Of a stretch of DNA of 64,000 nt, positions 28,476-39,814 are shown one piece after another (the first letter of the stretch is position 1; each line of letters starts with the position of its first letter). The DNA comes from Agapetus fuscipes. Lineage: Eukaryota > Arthropoda > Insecta > Trichoptera > Glossosomatidae. Under the pieces are notes generated by a model. That model saw nothing but the letters and a program-made list of their open reading frames with translations, was not told the DNA's origin and made no database searches. The translations under genes were made by a program, and so were the position numbers. Where the stretch lies: the NCBI GenBank assembly GCA_951799405.1, contig OX637362.1, forward strand, positions 10,402,493 to 10,466,492, in the 5' to 3' direction.

Positions 28476-29215
28476 TATCTTTGTTATCCATCAAAAATGA
28501 GTATAAACAAGAGAAATGAACGATTATCAAAAAAATATTTCCTGTATTTTTAAATATTTTTCAAATTTTCGAAACAATTTTTTCTTTTTATTTCTATTTG
28601 ACTGGATAATGACGTTTACAAAATATCAACGCTTACACTAAAAATATGAAACAATGGCAATTAAAAACAAAAAATGCTAAAATGTAAACAATCTTCTTTG
28701 TAGACTAATTAAAATCACCGTCAAGTAGCGTAGCATGAGATTTATGAAATTTCATTATACTCTTGTCACGACGGATAGCGCCCTCATATCTACGCGAGAG
28801 TTTGCGAATAAATCTGGCGCCTCTACGCATCGTAGCAACATTCTCAGCTTTGCACCATTAGACCCTTATTAGCGGCTACGACGCTCAGAGCCGTAGCACC
28901 CAAGAATTCTTGAACCCAGTATGCAGAAAACCAGAGTCGTAGCATTTGCGTCAACTCCATTGGGGTCTTTCTACTCCCTGCGTGGACAAATTTGGTCCCT
29001 TTTTGTTAAAAAATATTTTAACGATGAGTTTCTTACGATATAAAGAGTTAAAATTGATTTGAATTCGACTGTTAAAAAAGAAAAACTACTGGACTTTGTC
29101 TTTTGAACTTTTTTCTCTCTTGTATGTGTTATGTTGTAAGAATTAGACCGCATAGATTTTAGTTATATAATTATGTAGATACTTTCAGATAGCAATAATC
29201 AAAGCCGATGAAATG
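28476..29215. other. Unassigned stretch in duplication copy 1
   Basis: Contains TACGCGAGAGTTTGCGAATA, GGCTACGACGCTCAGAGCCG and other CG-bearing words around 28740-28960. Duplicated at about 32620-33360. No ORF or repeat family is recognised. Confidence 0.3.
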
Positions 29216-29217
29216 AG

Positions 29218-29512
29218 GATGATTTATTTGGTGAGCGCTCTTTTTGTGTGTATCACATCTCAAGAGCCCTCTGCGAGCTTGGTCGCCGCTGTAGAAAGCG
29301 CCAATTCTCAAACAAGACCCAGTTGCTGTAAGGCTGGATGGAACTTTAGTGACCGGTCTTTGGTAAAGGTAAAGGTATATGATTTTTTTCACCAAGCAAA
29401 GAGCATATTTGAAAATATAAATGGTATATTTCTTGTGCTCCGCCGGGATTCGAAGCCCCAACCTGCCATTTACGAGTCCGAAGTGCTAGCACTGAACTAC
29501 GGACCGGTCAAG
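29218..29512 (-). mobile_element. SINE-B with tail type 2, near full length
   Basis: On the minus strand: TTGACCGGTCCGTAGTTCAG head, TTGGGGCTTCGAATCCCGG B box, TGCTCTTTGCTTGGTGAAAA, GTCACTAAAGTTCCATCCAG, GGCGCTTTCTACAGCGGCGA, then CTCTTGAGATGTGATACACA and AAAGAGCGCTCACCAAATAA. The duplicated copy is at 33363-33655. Confidence 0.85.
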
Positions 29513-29519
29513 ACCGATA

Positions 29520-31100
29520 GTGTGTAGGTAACTGGAACTATCGAGCACAGTACTCAAACATTTTAAAGTATGTGTAAATGGTCTGGATATTCCAAATTAG
29601 CCTTTTTACTCTTCTCTTGCATTGGTAGGTATTTAAAGCAAATCTTGCCTGAAGCAAAGAATGATAGCCCAAAAGTCATCGATAAGAAAGTGATGAGACA
29701 AGAGTGGGTGTAAAAAGTTATATAAACGATATAAATTGGTGCAAAAATAAATGAACTCTCAATTTTTTTTTAAAACCATGGACCCAAAAAAGAGCATAAT
29801 ATTCTTTTAAGGGTTCAACTATAAAGGATAGAATCTCAGACGCTAAGAATTACAAATGGACTGTTTCGTACCCTACTTCCTTCTTAGCTGTCTTATATGG
29901 GCACTAACCAACTCAATCTTACAGTGAATCAGCAAGATTTCAGAGAGGTTTTTTTTTTGTAAAAATCTAGGTTGCTCGCGTATTTTCTGTTGATTTTCCT
30001 ACAATGCGAACGATAATAAAACAACATTCATTGATTAGAATATATTTTTCTCCTTAATTTTTGTGTCTGTTTTGTTAGTTTTATTAAACTTAATATGGTG
30101 CTGGAAAGCAGTATAGATAAATTATTTCTTCATTATATCAATCTTTTAAACCCTTTTTTCTTCTTTTTCTTTCTTGATCTATCTCTCTCCATTTCTGAAC
30201 ATAGTACGTAGTATAATGATTAACGCTACCGACTCGTAATTGAGTTGTCACAAAAGCAATTTGCTTTTAGTCTTTCCTGAGAATTGACGCTTTTTTTTAT
30301 CTACACCAAGTTTGCAGACGGATCTTGAAGTGTGATTTACACATAAATAAAGCTCAATAAAACGAAAAAAAAAACATCCTAGTTCCTTCTAATTTCAGTT
30401 TTTTTAAATGTTGTCAGCCTCATAGAAACCTAACCTAAATAATGAACATAACCAAAAAACGAAAAAAATATGGAGATTGATCTACAATGTTGGCAACTAA
30501 CCTGTCTTAAGAATCTGGAACGTTTATTGATCCCTGCAACTTTACTTAACAGCATTATAGATTGAAATATCACTATAACAGATCTAACTAACTATATTAT
30601 TATGGTTTTATTTTTATTTAGGAAAAACACAGTTATAAGAGTAATATGTTTTTTTTTATCAGCCAGTGAATTTTCCATAAAGTAATTATTATCATGTGAT
30701 TCTAACACTTTCGTCTTCATAAATTTGTTTTATCTTATTGAATTTATAAAAATATATTTCTTCTTCTTCTTTCTCAGCATGACTTTATCCACTCCTGAAC
30801 ATAGTCCTCTATTAGTCTCCTCCAAGCCTCTCAGTCAGATGCCTGTCTACGCCTTGTCGCAGTTTTCCTTTGCCTGCCCCCCCCCCCCCTCAGGCCTCAG
30901 AGGTATTCTGGTCACGCGCACACCCCCGCCCACCCCCAGATCTGATTTTGCTCTCAGGCTCCGCAATAAATTGAATTATACCACTGAGGGTGTCGCGCCC
31001 ATGACAAGGTGGGATTTTTCATTTGTAATTTTTAGCCCCGTGGATTAAGGGTTGAATTGATGTAATAAGCTTTTGATTCAATTTCATAGCTATTTTTACT
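29520..31100. other. Unassigned stretch in duplication copy 1, with an old SINE-B-like piece
   Basis: At 30205-30350, GTAGTATAATGATTAACGCT followed by ACCGACTCGTAATTGAG and a later CTTGAAGTGTGATTTACACA resemble a decayed SINE-B with tail type 2. A C-run with a GC-rich block lies at 30880-30970. The same sequence is at 33660-35620 in copy 2. No gene is recognised. Confidence 0.35.
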
Positions 31101-31189
31101 GTATGATAAGTTTTACGTTTTTCAGCTTCTTATTCTCGGTTTATTCAGAATCATTACTTTTTACTTTTTTGCTTTAGCTGAAGGCTATA

Positions 31190-31325
31190 AAGAAACATCT
31201 GTTGAACCAGGGACAAAGTTATTGTCGATAGGACATGGCGCAGGCGGGGCTTGAACTTGCGATTGTTTAAAAAACGCAAATAAGTGCCGACGCTTTATCC
31301 CCTTAACCATACCAGCGATATTTCC
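31190..31325 (-). mobile_element. SINE-C head and body
   Basis: The minus strand shows TGGTATGGTTAAGGGGATAA, GCGTCGGCACTTATTTGCG and CGCAAGTTCAAGCCCCGCCT, a long-variable-arm tRNA-like head (Leu/Ser style). TTGTCCCTGGTTCAACAGAT then enters the shared body. Confidence 0.65.
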
Positions 31326-31366
31326 TTTTTCAGTTTATTTATATTTATTTTGTCGTTTCACCTCCG

Positions 31367-31617
31367 TTCCTTGACTTATAGGTTGTTATGCGGCTGACCA
31401 CCCATACTGTAAAAAATGGTTCACTTTGCCAATGTCACCACTGTTTCAGGGAAGGACGGCAAGAGTTGCAAGGCTTATGTTCATTTGAGATTGGGTTTTT
31501 ATATTGTAGGTCCACAGGCGGCATGTGTTAGCGCGAAATTATACATATCTGCTTGTGGGAATGCATTTAATATAAATCTTAAATGATATATATCCTTGCA
31601 GCTTAGATTAGATTAGA
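31367..31617 (+). mobile_element. Solo LINE tail copy, present only in duplication copy 1
   Basis: GTTCCTTGACTTATAGGTTG to TTGCAGCTTAGATTAGATTA. Copy 2 of the duplication lacks it at the equivalent place (about 36305-36320), so it inserted after the duplication or was lost from copy 2. Confidence 0.85.
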
Positions 31618-31639
31618 CCTCTCTATGACATTTTTCACT

Positions 31640-31912
31640 ATGTACTTCATGCATGGTCTATTATTTCTCTCACTGAAGATTCCAGTTATTTGCTCTCTCA
31701 CTTATTCCATCAACTATTTTTTTTATGGGTCCTTTTCTTCCACGCTTACCTTGGACACTTCCTTTGTACCCTCATTTTGTCGACGATCGTCCGTTCTTTC
31801 TAGATGCCTGACAAATATATTTGTACTCTTTTACACTTACACTTCCATCCACATCCAATTCCTTCCTTCATCAATCTTTTCTTTCAATCCTCACCTTTTG
31901 TACAGTATTTGG
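31640..31912 (-). pseudogene. Diverged LINE ORF fragment
   Basis: The minus strand encodes, with frameshifts, a GKRGRKGPIKKIVDGISE-like stretch and ERANNWNLQ, equivalent to residues about 338-365 of the 24545 copy. Preceded by VQKVRIER-like sequence. Also at 36335-36615. Confidence 0.6.
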
Positions 31913-32332
31913 TGAATTCGATCAGACAATTTTAAATACAAAAAATATTTTTTACAATGTGCGTTGCTGTAATTCTATCTCTCATTTTGCTAGGGGTGAT
32001 CAGAATCTCTGTAGATTTGCTTCCGTTTTTTCCTATCCTTGAATACCTCTTTTAATTCAATCATAGCCATCACCGTTTTTAAGCATTTCATTCACTTACA
32101 TTCGCTTTCTATACCCCATTCTTTCATTATTCCATCAATCTGATCCAGCAATACTTTTTTTAGTCTTCCCTTTCTTCTTTTCCTTTTTTCATTTTTTTGT
32201 ATTTGCACTTTGTAAGTATTAAATTATTCATTCTTTTTACATGTCAAATAAAACAATAAACGTTAGAGAAATAGATTAGAGACACTCCTTCTTTTAATAT
32301 TTTCGTATTCTTTTAATCACCGTTGACAGAAT

Positions 32333-32618
32333 ATACCGTTTTGTAGTCTAGTAGTTAACGCTACGGACTCGTGAACCAATGGACTCGAGTTCGATTACTA
32401 GCAAAGCACAAAACAAAAACATTTTTTTCTAAAATGTGCTCTTCGTTGAGTTGAAAATTGTATGTGCCTTTACAAAGACAGACCACTCTAGGCCCTTTTA
32501 GTTTTACAGCAACTGGGTCTTGTTTGAGAATTGACGCTTTCTATAGTGACGGCCAAGCTTGTTGAGGATTTTTGAAGTGTTTTTCAGAAAAAAACGGCGC
32601 TCACCAAAATGTAATAAT
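32333..32618 (+). mobile_element. Old SINE-B, duplicate of 28190-28475
   Basis: GTTTTGTAGTCTAGTAGTTA keeps a better A-box region than its duplicate. Body and tail are colinear with copy 1. Confidence 0.7.
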
Positions 32619-33362
32619 TATTATTATCTTTGCTCTCCATCAAAAATGAGTATTAACAAGAGAAATGAGCGATTATCAAAAAATCATTTCCTGTCTTTTT
32701 AAATATTTTTCTAATTTTCGAAACAATTTTTTCTTTTTATTTATATTTGACTGGATAATGACTCTTACAAAATATCAACGCTTACACTAAAAAAATTAAA
32801 CAATGGCAATTAAAAACAAAAAATGCTAAAATGTAAACAATCTTCTTTGTAGACTAATTAAAATCACCGTCAAGTAGCGTAGCATGAGATTTATGAAATT
32901 TCATTATACTCTTGTCACGACGGATAGCGCCCTCATATCTACGCGAGAGTTTGCGAATAAATCTGGTGCCTCTACGCATCGTAGCAACATTCTCAGCTTT
33001 GCACCATTAGACCCTTATTAGCGGCTACGACGCTCAGAGCCGTAGCACCCAAGAATTCTTGAACCCAGTATCGAGAAAGCCAGAGTCGTAGCAATTGTAT
33101 CAACTCCATTGGGGTCTCTCTACTCCCTGCTTATACAACTTGGGTCCCTTTTTGTTAAAAAATATTTTAAAGAACGATGATTTCTTACGCTTTAAAGAGT
33201 TAAAATTGATTTGAATTCGACTGTTAAAAAGGAAAAACTACTGGACTTTGTTATTGAACTTTTTTCTCTCTTGTATGTGTTATGTTGTAAGAATTAGACC
33301 GCATAGATTTTAGTTATATAATTATGTAGATACTTTCAGATAGCAATAATCAAAGCCGATGA

Positions 33363-33655
33363 AATGAGGATGATTTATTTGGTGAGCGCTCTTTTTGTGT
33401 GTATCACATCTCAAGAGCCCTCTGCGAGCTTGGTCGCCGCTGTAGAAAGCGCCAATTCTCAAACAAGACCCAGTTGCTGTAAGGCTGGATGGAACTTTAG
33501 TGACCGGTCTTTGGTAAAGGTATATGATTTTTTTCACCAAGCAAAGAGCATATTTGAAAATATAAATGTCATTTTATTGTGCTCCGCCGGGATTCGAAGC
33601 CACAGCCTGCCATTTACGAGTCCGAAATACTACCACTGGACTACGGACCGGTCAA
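33363..33655 (-). mobile_element. SINE-B tail type 2, duplicate of 29218-29512
   Basis: Same structure as its duplicate. The head reads GGTCCGTAGTCCAGTGGTAG on the minus strand. Confidence 0.85.
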
Positions 33656-33756
33656 GACCGATAGTGTGTAGGTAACTGAAACTATCGAGCACAGTACTCA
33701 AACATTTTAAAGTATGTGTAAATGGTCTGGATATTCCAAATAAGCCTTTATACTCT

Positions 33757-34085
33757 TCATTTAATTTTTTAATTTAATTTAATTTAATTTTTAATTTAAA
33801 AAAAAAAAAATAGATTTGTGAAGAGGAATGCAATTCACCAACCTATTCTGCCTGGCCAGAAACAGGTATTAATATCATCATTCAATAATTCATTATTGTT
33901 TATTATTAATGAATTATTAAATAATAATTACCCAATAACATCTGTTGAACCAGGGTCAAAGTTAAAGTCAAGTGACCCAAGCGGGGATCGAACCAACGTT
34001 GTTCCATTCGAAACACGCTAGAAAGATCAGCCCTCTTGGCCCCCGCGGCTATAACCCCGACAATTTGAACTCATGACAAAACCCA
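33757..34085 (-). mobile_element. SINE-C insertion specific to duplication copy 2
   Basis: The low border is an AATTTAATTT-rich run ending in a run of A, then TAGATTTGTGAAGAGGAATG (complement of the SINE-C 3' end). It runs to GAACCAACGTTGTTCCATTC and a head reading GGGGGCCAAGAGGGCTGATC on the minus strand. Copy 1 lacks it, giving an empty site near 29607. Confidence 0.75.
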
Positions 34086-35649
34086 TACTCTTCTTTTGCA
34101 TTGGTAAATAAAGCAAATCTTGCCTGATGCAAAGAATGATAGCCCAAAAGTCATCGATAAGGAAGTGACGAGACAAGAGTGGGTGTAAAAAGTTATATAA
34201 ACGATATAAATTGGTACAAAAATAAATGAACTCTCAATTTTTTTTTTAAAATCATGGACCCAAAAAAGAGCATAATATTCTTTTAAGGGTTCAACTATAA
34301 AGGATAGAATCTCTGACGCTAAGAATTACAAATGGACTGTTTCGTACCCTACTTCCTTCTTAGCTGTCTTATATGGGCACGAACCAACTCAATCTTATAG
34401 TGAATCAGCAAGATTTCAGAGAGGTTTTTTTTTTTGTAAAAATCTAGGTTGCTCACGTATTTTCTGTTGATTTTCCTACAATGCGAACGATAATAAAACA
34501 ACATTCATTGATTAGAATATATTTTTCTCCTTAATTTTTGTGTCTGTTTTGTAAGTTTTATTAAACATAATATGGTGCTGGAAAGCAGTGTAGAGTTATT
34601 TCTTCATTATATCAATCTTTTAAATCCTTTTTTCTTCTTTTTCTTTCTTGATCTATCTCTCTTTCTTGACCATTTCTGAACATAGTACGTAGTATAATGA
34701 TTAACGCTACCGACTCGTAATTGAGTTGTCACAAAAGCAAATTGCTTTTAGTCTTTCCTGAGAATTGACTTTTTTTTTTATCTGCAGCCAAGTTTGCAGA
34801 CGGATCTTGAAGTGTGATTTACACATAAATAAAGCTCAATAAAACGAAAAAAAAAAAACATCCTAGTTCCTTCTAATTTCAGTTTTTTTAAATGTTGTCA
34901 GCCTCATAGAAACCTAACCTAAATAATGAACATAACCAAAAAACGAAAAAAATATGGAGATTGATCTACAATGTTGGCAACTAACCTGTCTTAAGAATCT
35001 GGAACGTTTATTGATCCCTGCAACTTTACTTAACAACATTATAGATTGAAAGATCACTATAGCAGATCTAACTAACTATATTATTATGGTTTTATTTTTA
35101 TTTAGGAAAAACACAGTTATAAGAGTAATATGTTTTTTTTTTTATCAACCAGTGAATTTTACATAAAGTAATTATTATCATGTAATTGTAACACTTTCGT
35201 CTTTATAAATTTGGTTTTTCCTATTGAATTTATAAAAAAAATCTTTCTTTTTCTTCTTTTTCAGCATGACTTTATCCACTCCTAAACATAGTCCTCTCTC
35301 TATCAGTCTCCTCCAAGCCTCTCAGTCAGATGCCTGTCTACGCCTTGTCGCAGTTTTCCTTTGCCTGCCCCCCCCCCCCCTCAGACCTCAGAGGTATTCT
35401 GGTCACGCGCACACCCCCGCCCACCCCCAGATCTGATTTTGCTCTCAGGCTCCGCAATAAATTGAATTATACCACTGAGGGTGTCGCACCCATGACAAGG
35501 TGGGATTTTTCATTTGTAATTTTTAGCCCCGTGGATTAAGGGTTGAATTGATGTAATAAGCTTTTGATTCAATTTCATGGCTATTTTTACTGTATGTCAA
35601 GTTTTACGTTTTTCAGCTTTTTATTCTCGGTTTTTTCCGAATCATTATT

Positions 35650-36130
35650 ATTATTTTTTGATCCTTGGACCTGGCATTTTCAACATAAGCACAGCGACTC
35701 AAAACTGAATGAAAAGGACGCACTTATGCCAATCATGTTGGTAGTTTTTTTTATCAGATTAAAGCTACTTATGCTATCTTTTAAATAGCGGGCCTTAATA
35801 AATTTCATAGTAATTTCATAGTAACTAAAACAAGATGAATTTATTTTATAATAAAACACTGTTTACTTTCACTTAATTTATTAATATACTAACGTTTTCG
35901 AGCATACTAATCGTGAGTGATCGAAAAAAAAGTGAAAGTTAACAGTGTTTAAATAGAATGAAGATTCGTCTGGTTTTAGTTCTTTAAAATTTACAAAGGA
36001 TCAAATATGAATTTTCAGTGTTAATAGACAAACCATACTTTTTTTTGTGAAAAAGAAAACAATTCACCAACCAATTATATCTCAATCAATAATTAATTAT
36101 TTCATTTTATGACTCATTCGGTTACAATTA
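35650..36130. mobile_element. Copy-2-specific block with a Penelope-like palindrome
   Basis: ATAAAACACTGTTTACTTTC (35851-35870) and its rough complement AAGTGAAAGTTAACAGTGTT (about 35930-35950) form an inverted pair. ACGTTTTCGAGCATACTAAT and ATCGAAAAAAAAGTG lie between, and a TTTTCAGTGTTAATAGACAA block follows. These match the Penelope-like ends near 200-560. Confidence 0.45.
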
Positions 36131-36265
36131 CCCAATGACATCTGTTGAACCAGGGCCAAAGCTATTGTCGATAGAACACGGCGCAGGTGGGGCTGGAACT
36201 TGCGATTGTTTAAAAAATACAAATTTAAGTGCCGACGTTTTATCCCCCCAATCATACGAACGATA
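36045..36265 (-). mobile_element. SINE-C copy
   Basis: AACAATTCACCAACCAATTA, ACATCTGTTGAACCAGGGCC and GGTGGGGCTGGAACTTGCGA mark the 3' end, body and head complement. It is the counterpart of 31190-31325 but retains more of the 3' end. Confidence 0.65.
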
Positions 36266-36334
36266 TTTCCTTTTTTATTTTATTTTTATTTGTCTTCACT
36301 ATGTTTTGTCGTTGCACAGTTCTTTCATCTCCTC

Positions 36335-36615
36335 GATATTCATCACTCCTTCATGCATGCTCTTTTATTTTTCTCACTTTGCAGATTCCAGTTATTTACT
36401 ATCTCACTTATTCTATCTATTAATTCTTTTTTGGGTCCTCCTTTTCCACGCTTTCTTCGACATTTCCTTTGTACCTTCATTTTGTAGGTCGATGATCATC
36501 CATTCTTTCTAGACACCTGACATATATCTTTGTTCTCTTTTACACTTTCACTTCCATCCACATCCAATTCATTCCTTCATCAATCTTTTCTTTCAATCCT
36601 CACCTTTTGTACATT
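36335..36615 (-). pseudogene. Diverged LINE ORF fragment, duplicate of 31640-31912
   Basis: Colinear with its duplicate. GGTCCTCCTTTTCCACGCTT is the complement of the GKRGKG-type motif. Confidence 0.6.
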
Positions 36616-36639
36616 ATTTTGACCTGTCCTTTTTGGCTT

Positions 36640-36835
36640 TTAAGGAATATAGGCAGCTTTGCAGAGGCTCTGGCAACCCCTAACGGAATGGCGACAAAGT
36701 TACAGTTACAGTTACTTAGTCCATTTTTAGACGCCCAAACCATCTCATCCCTTTTGTAGTGTCTGAGTAAAGTTAACTTAGTTTTAATAGTCACGAGAGG
36801 AATCAAAAATCGTTCTACACCATTAGAGTATTAAC
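36640..36835. pseudogene. Two LINE end fragments, tail-less type
   Basis: On the plus strand GGCAGCTTTGCAGAGGCTCT followed by GGCAACCCCTAACGGAATGG and GTTACAGTTACAGTTAC is the terminus of the tail-less LINE (compare 52110-52175). On the minus strand, GATGAGATGGTTTGGGCGTC at about 36730-36750 encodes MRWFGR, part of another fragment. Confidence 0.6.
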
Positions 36836-36839
36836 AAGG

Positions 36840-37815
36840 GGGTGCGATGAATTCTTTTCCTGCTAAGGAGTCACCCCCCTCTCCTGCTAAAGGAGGGTGG
36901 ACCCTGTAACAAGTAAAAATGAATGTTTTTCTGGGTGAAGGATTTCAAAAATGGACGGTGCAGACAAAACGCATAATAACTCATATTTGATTAAATGTCT
37001 TTTTACTTTTTTTTATTTTTCATAGCATTCTCAACCAACTCATCCTTCCAACCTCAACGAGAAAATGACAACAAGCGTCATATACTTAGGCAATTACCAA
37101 CAGAAAGCGGATACGAAAGCAGCCTTGTCGCTTTGATAATCAGCTTTGATTATGTTTCCCGCTCGTGGTAACGACCCGTTGGCAGATGAAAAAGTTGCAA
37201 ATAGGGAATAATTCAACCCTAAAAATTCCAAAAATACCTACATTTTTGTTCTTTTCTTAGCTCCATTTTTAAAAACTCGTTTAGGAATCTTGCTTTTCGG
37301 GACATGTTGCCGTGATGTGCAGATTCCGTACGTTTTGCTAATATATGCGATGGGTTTCTTCTGCGTGATGACGATGTGATTTCGTTTCATCAGCATCACA
37401 TCACCATTTCGCTGAACACACCCAACGCAGGTATAAGCAAAACGCCCAGAAGCTTCAGCTTCGATAAACCTCTAGATCTTGAAAAGCAGCCGCAAAAAAA
37501 CTTTTATTTTGTAAGTCAGCAATCAAATTTAAAATGTGTCGATCATAAGAAAAGTAAATATCGTCAAAGAATAAGTTTACAAAATTTTCGAGTTTATATG
37601 TTGTTTCCTTGATTTTTCACTTCCTAGTGGTCACGTAGCGTTTCGTAGCCTTCCACTCACCACTCAGTATTATAGGTTCTACGCGGCTCCGTAGAACCGT
37701 AGAGGGTGATTCATTTTTCTCTTTGGCTGTGAACGCCTACATTTTACGACCAACGTAGCGCTACGACTTCTTTAAAACCCGGTGCAGATAATCATCATTG
37801 AGCGGCAATTCTGCA
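36840..37815. other. Unassigned stretch
   Basis: A 78-codon plus-strand ORF (37376-37612) and GC-richer words around 37620-37760 carry no recognisable motif. No repeat family is identified. It is one of the few longer stretches in the window not explained by repeats. Confidence 0.3.
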
Positions 37816-37819
37816 TGTA

Positions 37820-38045
37820 CGTCTATAATTTATAATTGAAGTTACAAATATACATTTAAATTTAAAATCACATTAAGTTCATGCCCACAAGCAGACACAT
37901 TTACACACATAAATTCGCGCTTACACGTGCAAACAAATATGAAGTGAACAAAAACCTTTGAACTCTTGCCACTCTTGCCTTTAATAGGTATGGAATTCAC
38001 AAATTGAACCATTTTGGCAGTAAAGGAAATCATTTCTTACACCCT
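37820..38045 (-). mobile_element. Degraded LINE tail
   Basis: CTATAATTTATAATTGAAGT, CATGCCCACAAGCAGACACA, AAATTCGCGCTTACACGTGC and TTGAACCATTTTGGCAGTAA mark the complement of a tail with several deletions. Confidence 0.65.
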
Positions 38046-38052
38046 TAAATTA

Positions 38053-38342
38053 GATCGATTTATTTGGTGAGCGCTGTTTTTGTGTGAATCACACCTCAGA
38101 AGCCCTCTGCAAGCTTGGTTGTCGCTGTAGAAAGCGCCGATTCTCAAGGATGACCCAGTTGCTCTAAGGCTGGATGGAACTTTTGATGACCGGTCTTTGG
38201 TAAAGGTTTTTTAAATTTTTTAACCCAGCGAAGAGCATATTTGGAAATATAAATGGTATGTTTTTTTGTGCGCCGCCGGGATCCGAATCCACAACCTTCC
38301 ATTTACGAGTCCGAAGTGTTACCACTGAACTACGGACCGGTC
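38053..38342 (-). mobile_element. SINE-B with tail type 2, full length
   Basis: On the minus strand: GACCGGTCCGTAGTTCAGTG (A box), TTGTGGATTCGGATCCCGG (B box), ATATGCTCTTCGCTGGGTTA, GACCGGTCATCAAAAGTTCC and GGCGCTTTCTACAGCGACAA. It ends TGAGGTGTGATTCACACAAA, then GCGCTCACCAAATAAATC. This is a good reference for the full unit of about 290 bp. Confidence 0.9.
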
Positions 38343-38510
38343 AAATGATATACAAGGATAATTTGTTTGGAAGACATACATAATCAAAGAGCGCTGTTTT
38401 TGTGTGGGCCACAACTCAAGGGCTTTCTCAAATCACGGATAAGATGTTTTGTAAAATTACGTCTTTAGTCCTCCCATAAAGGTTTTTTTGGCTTCCCTAC
38501 ATTAAGTGGC

Positions 38511-38688
38511 TCCTTGACTGACAGGTTGGTATGAGGCTGACCCCCCGTGCTTCAAAATTGATTCACTTTTGCCAATGCCACCCCGGCAGAATGTGTAGGC
38601 GGGAACCTACATGTGCCTGTTTGTGGGCATGCATTTTATATGAACCTTAAATGTAAACATATCTTTGCAGCTTAGAGTATAGATTATA
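38511..38688 (+). mobile_element. Solo LINE tail copy, shortened
   Basis: TCCTTGACTGACAGGTTGGT start and TTTGCAGCTTAGAGTATAGA end. A central deletion of about 60 bp follows CACCCCGG. Confidence 0.75.
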
Positions 38689-38979
38689 AAAGTGGTAGTC
38701 AATTCCACTCCATCCACGCAAACCGGAAAACGCGTCTCCATAGAAAATATCCCTTAACATGCAAAAATGTCATGCACAAATGACGGTGTGTAGCAAGTAT
38801 TTTGAGTGCCACTTTTGCGTTATGGAGTGGTTGATGACAGGTATTGAATCTATGACCGTGGAGTAATGTGGTTTTTATGGAATCGTTTTATGATTGTTAC
38901 AGAATTGGAGCTGACAAACCAAAAGATTAAATCATATCTAGAAAATATCTTTGAAAATGAAATTTTCATTTAATCGTCG

Positions 38980-39225
38980 TCGTCCCAGTGCTTTTTTGGC
39001 TTATCTACAATTTGATTCAAAGATGACCTTACTGATGACTTAATTGTCTTAAGAAACACACTCTACACAATCTGAGCTAAGAAAAAAAACGTAAAACACG
39101 ATAATTTGAGAGTTTTTAAATATTTTCAAATTCAATGTCAAGTTTTCATTGGCCCAGTACATACACAAACATTTTTTATGTAAAATTACTTCTGATGAAC
39201 ATAAGATAAACAAGCAATAAAAGGA
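38980..39225 (+). repeat. Dispersed repeat D, copy 2
   Basis: GTGCTTTTTTGGCTTATCTA, GATTCAAAGATGACC, TCTACACAATCTGAGCTAAG and GGCCCAGTACATACACAAAC, colinear with 18590-18868 and 42250-42750. Confidence 0.6.
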
Positions 39226-39312
39226 TTGACATCCAGCTACCATTGCGTTAGGGGTGGACGATTATTTTCAAATTTATTTTTCAAAAAGCATTTTTTTAAA
39301 TATCTGTTTTTA

Positions 39313-39451
39313 TTGTCACCCCTGTTTCAGGGAAGCAAAAGTTGCAGGGTGTACGTTAATTTGAGGTTATGATTTTAATTGAAACGTACTTACACATGCA
39401 GCATTTATAAATGCAAACTTACACGTGTCTGTTTGTAAGCATGCATTTAGT
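39313..39451 (+). mobile_element. LINE tail 3' half
   Basis: TTGTCACCCCTGTTTCAGGG then AAGTTGCAGGGTGTACG and ACTTACACGTGTCTGTTTGT. Truncated at both ends. Confidence 0.7.
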
Positions 39452-39454
39452 ATT

Positions 39455-39602
39455 AGAAAAACAACATAAAAATTATCGTAGAGCTACGGGAGTTAGCGCA
39501 TTAGAAAGAGCGGAAAAATTGAAGTACAATAGCATTCATAACTCATTTTTTGACCAAAACGTCGCTTTTCCTTTCCTACTTCCTTTTAACCGTCTATATG
39601 TT
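39455..39602 (-). mobile_element. MITE F, truncated copy
   Basis: TTATCGTAGAGCTACGGGAG, GCGCATTAGAAAGAGCGGAA, TTTTTGACCAAAACGTCGC and CTTTTAACCGTCTATATG match one end of the elements at 53728-54158 and 60705-61125. Confidence 0.6.
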
Positions 39603-39814
39603 TTTCACTTCGGGTAGTGTAGTCTGCCATTGGAATCGTCTGAGGAGCCAACTATGTACCTCAGGACGGAACACTTGCAAGACAATGGGCATTAATGCCT
39701 TTACACATTGTTGACCGGTGCGCTCATTAAAGGCAATTTGAAATAAAAAAACAATATTTGAAATATTTAGAAACTTATCCAAATTAGTAAAAAGTATGTA
39801 TGTATGTACCTACC

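Larger units (their letters stand above)
27780..31909. repeat. Tandem segmental duplication, copy 1 (about 4.13 kb)
   Basis: Starts TTGGTGAATTCGATCAGACA and ends CTCACCTTTTGTACAGTATT, directly joined to the second copy, which begins with the same TTGGTGAATTCG. The copies are colinear over their whole length with scattered substitutions and indels. Copy 1 alone has a LINE tail insertion at 31367-31617. Confidence 0.85.
31910..36617. repeat. Tandem segmental duplication, copy 2 (about 4.7 kb)
   Basis: Colinear with 27780-31909. The extra length comes from a SINE-C insertion at about 33757-34085 with an AATTT-rich border, and a block of about 475 bp at about 35650-36125 that includes a Penelope-like palindrome. 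Confidence 0.85.

Noticed and set aside
29213..29527. 104-codon ORF on the plus strand, also at 33364-33675
   Set aside because: Reads antisense through SINE-B; the two copies are a segmental duplication and not independent conservation.
30725..31048. 107-codon ORF with a proline-rich part, also at 35330-35539
   Set aside because: Driven by a C-run and duplicated with the segment. No domain is seen and the two copies differ at the start, so coding is not supported.
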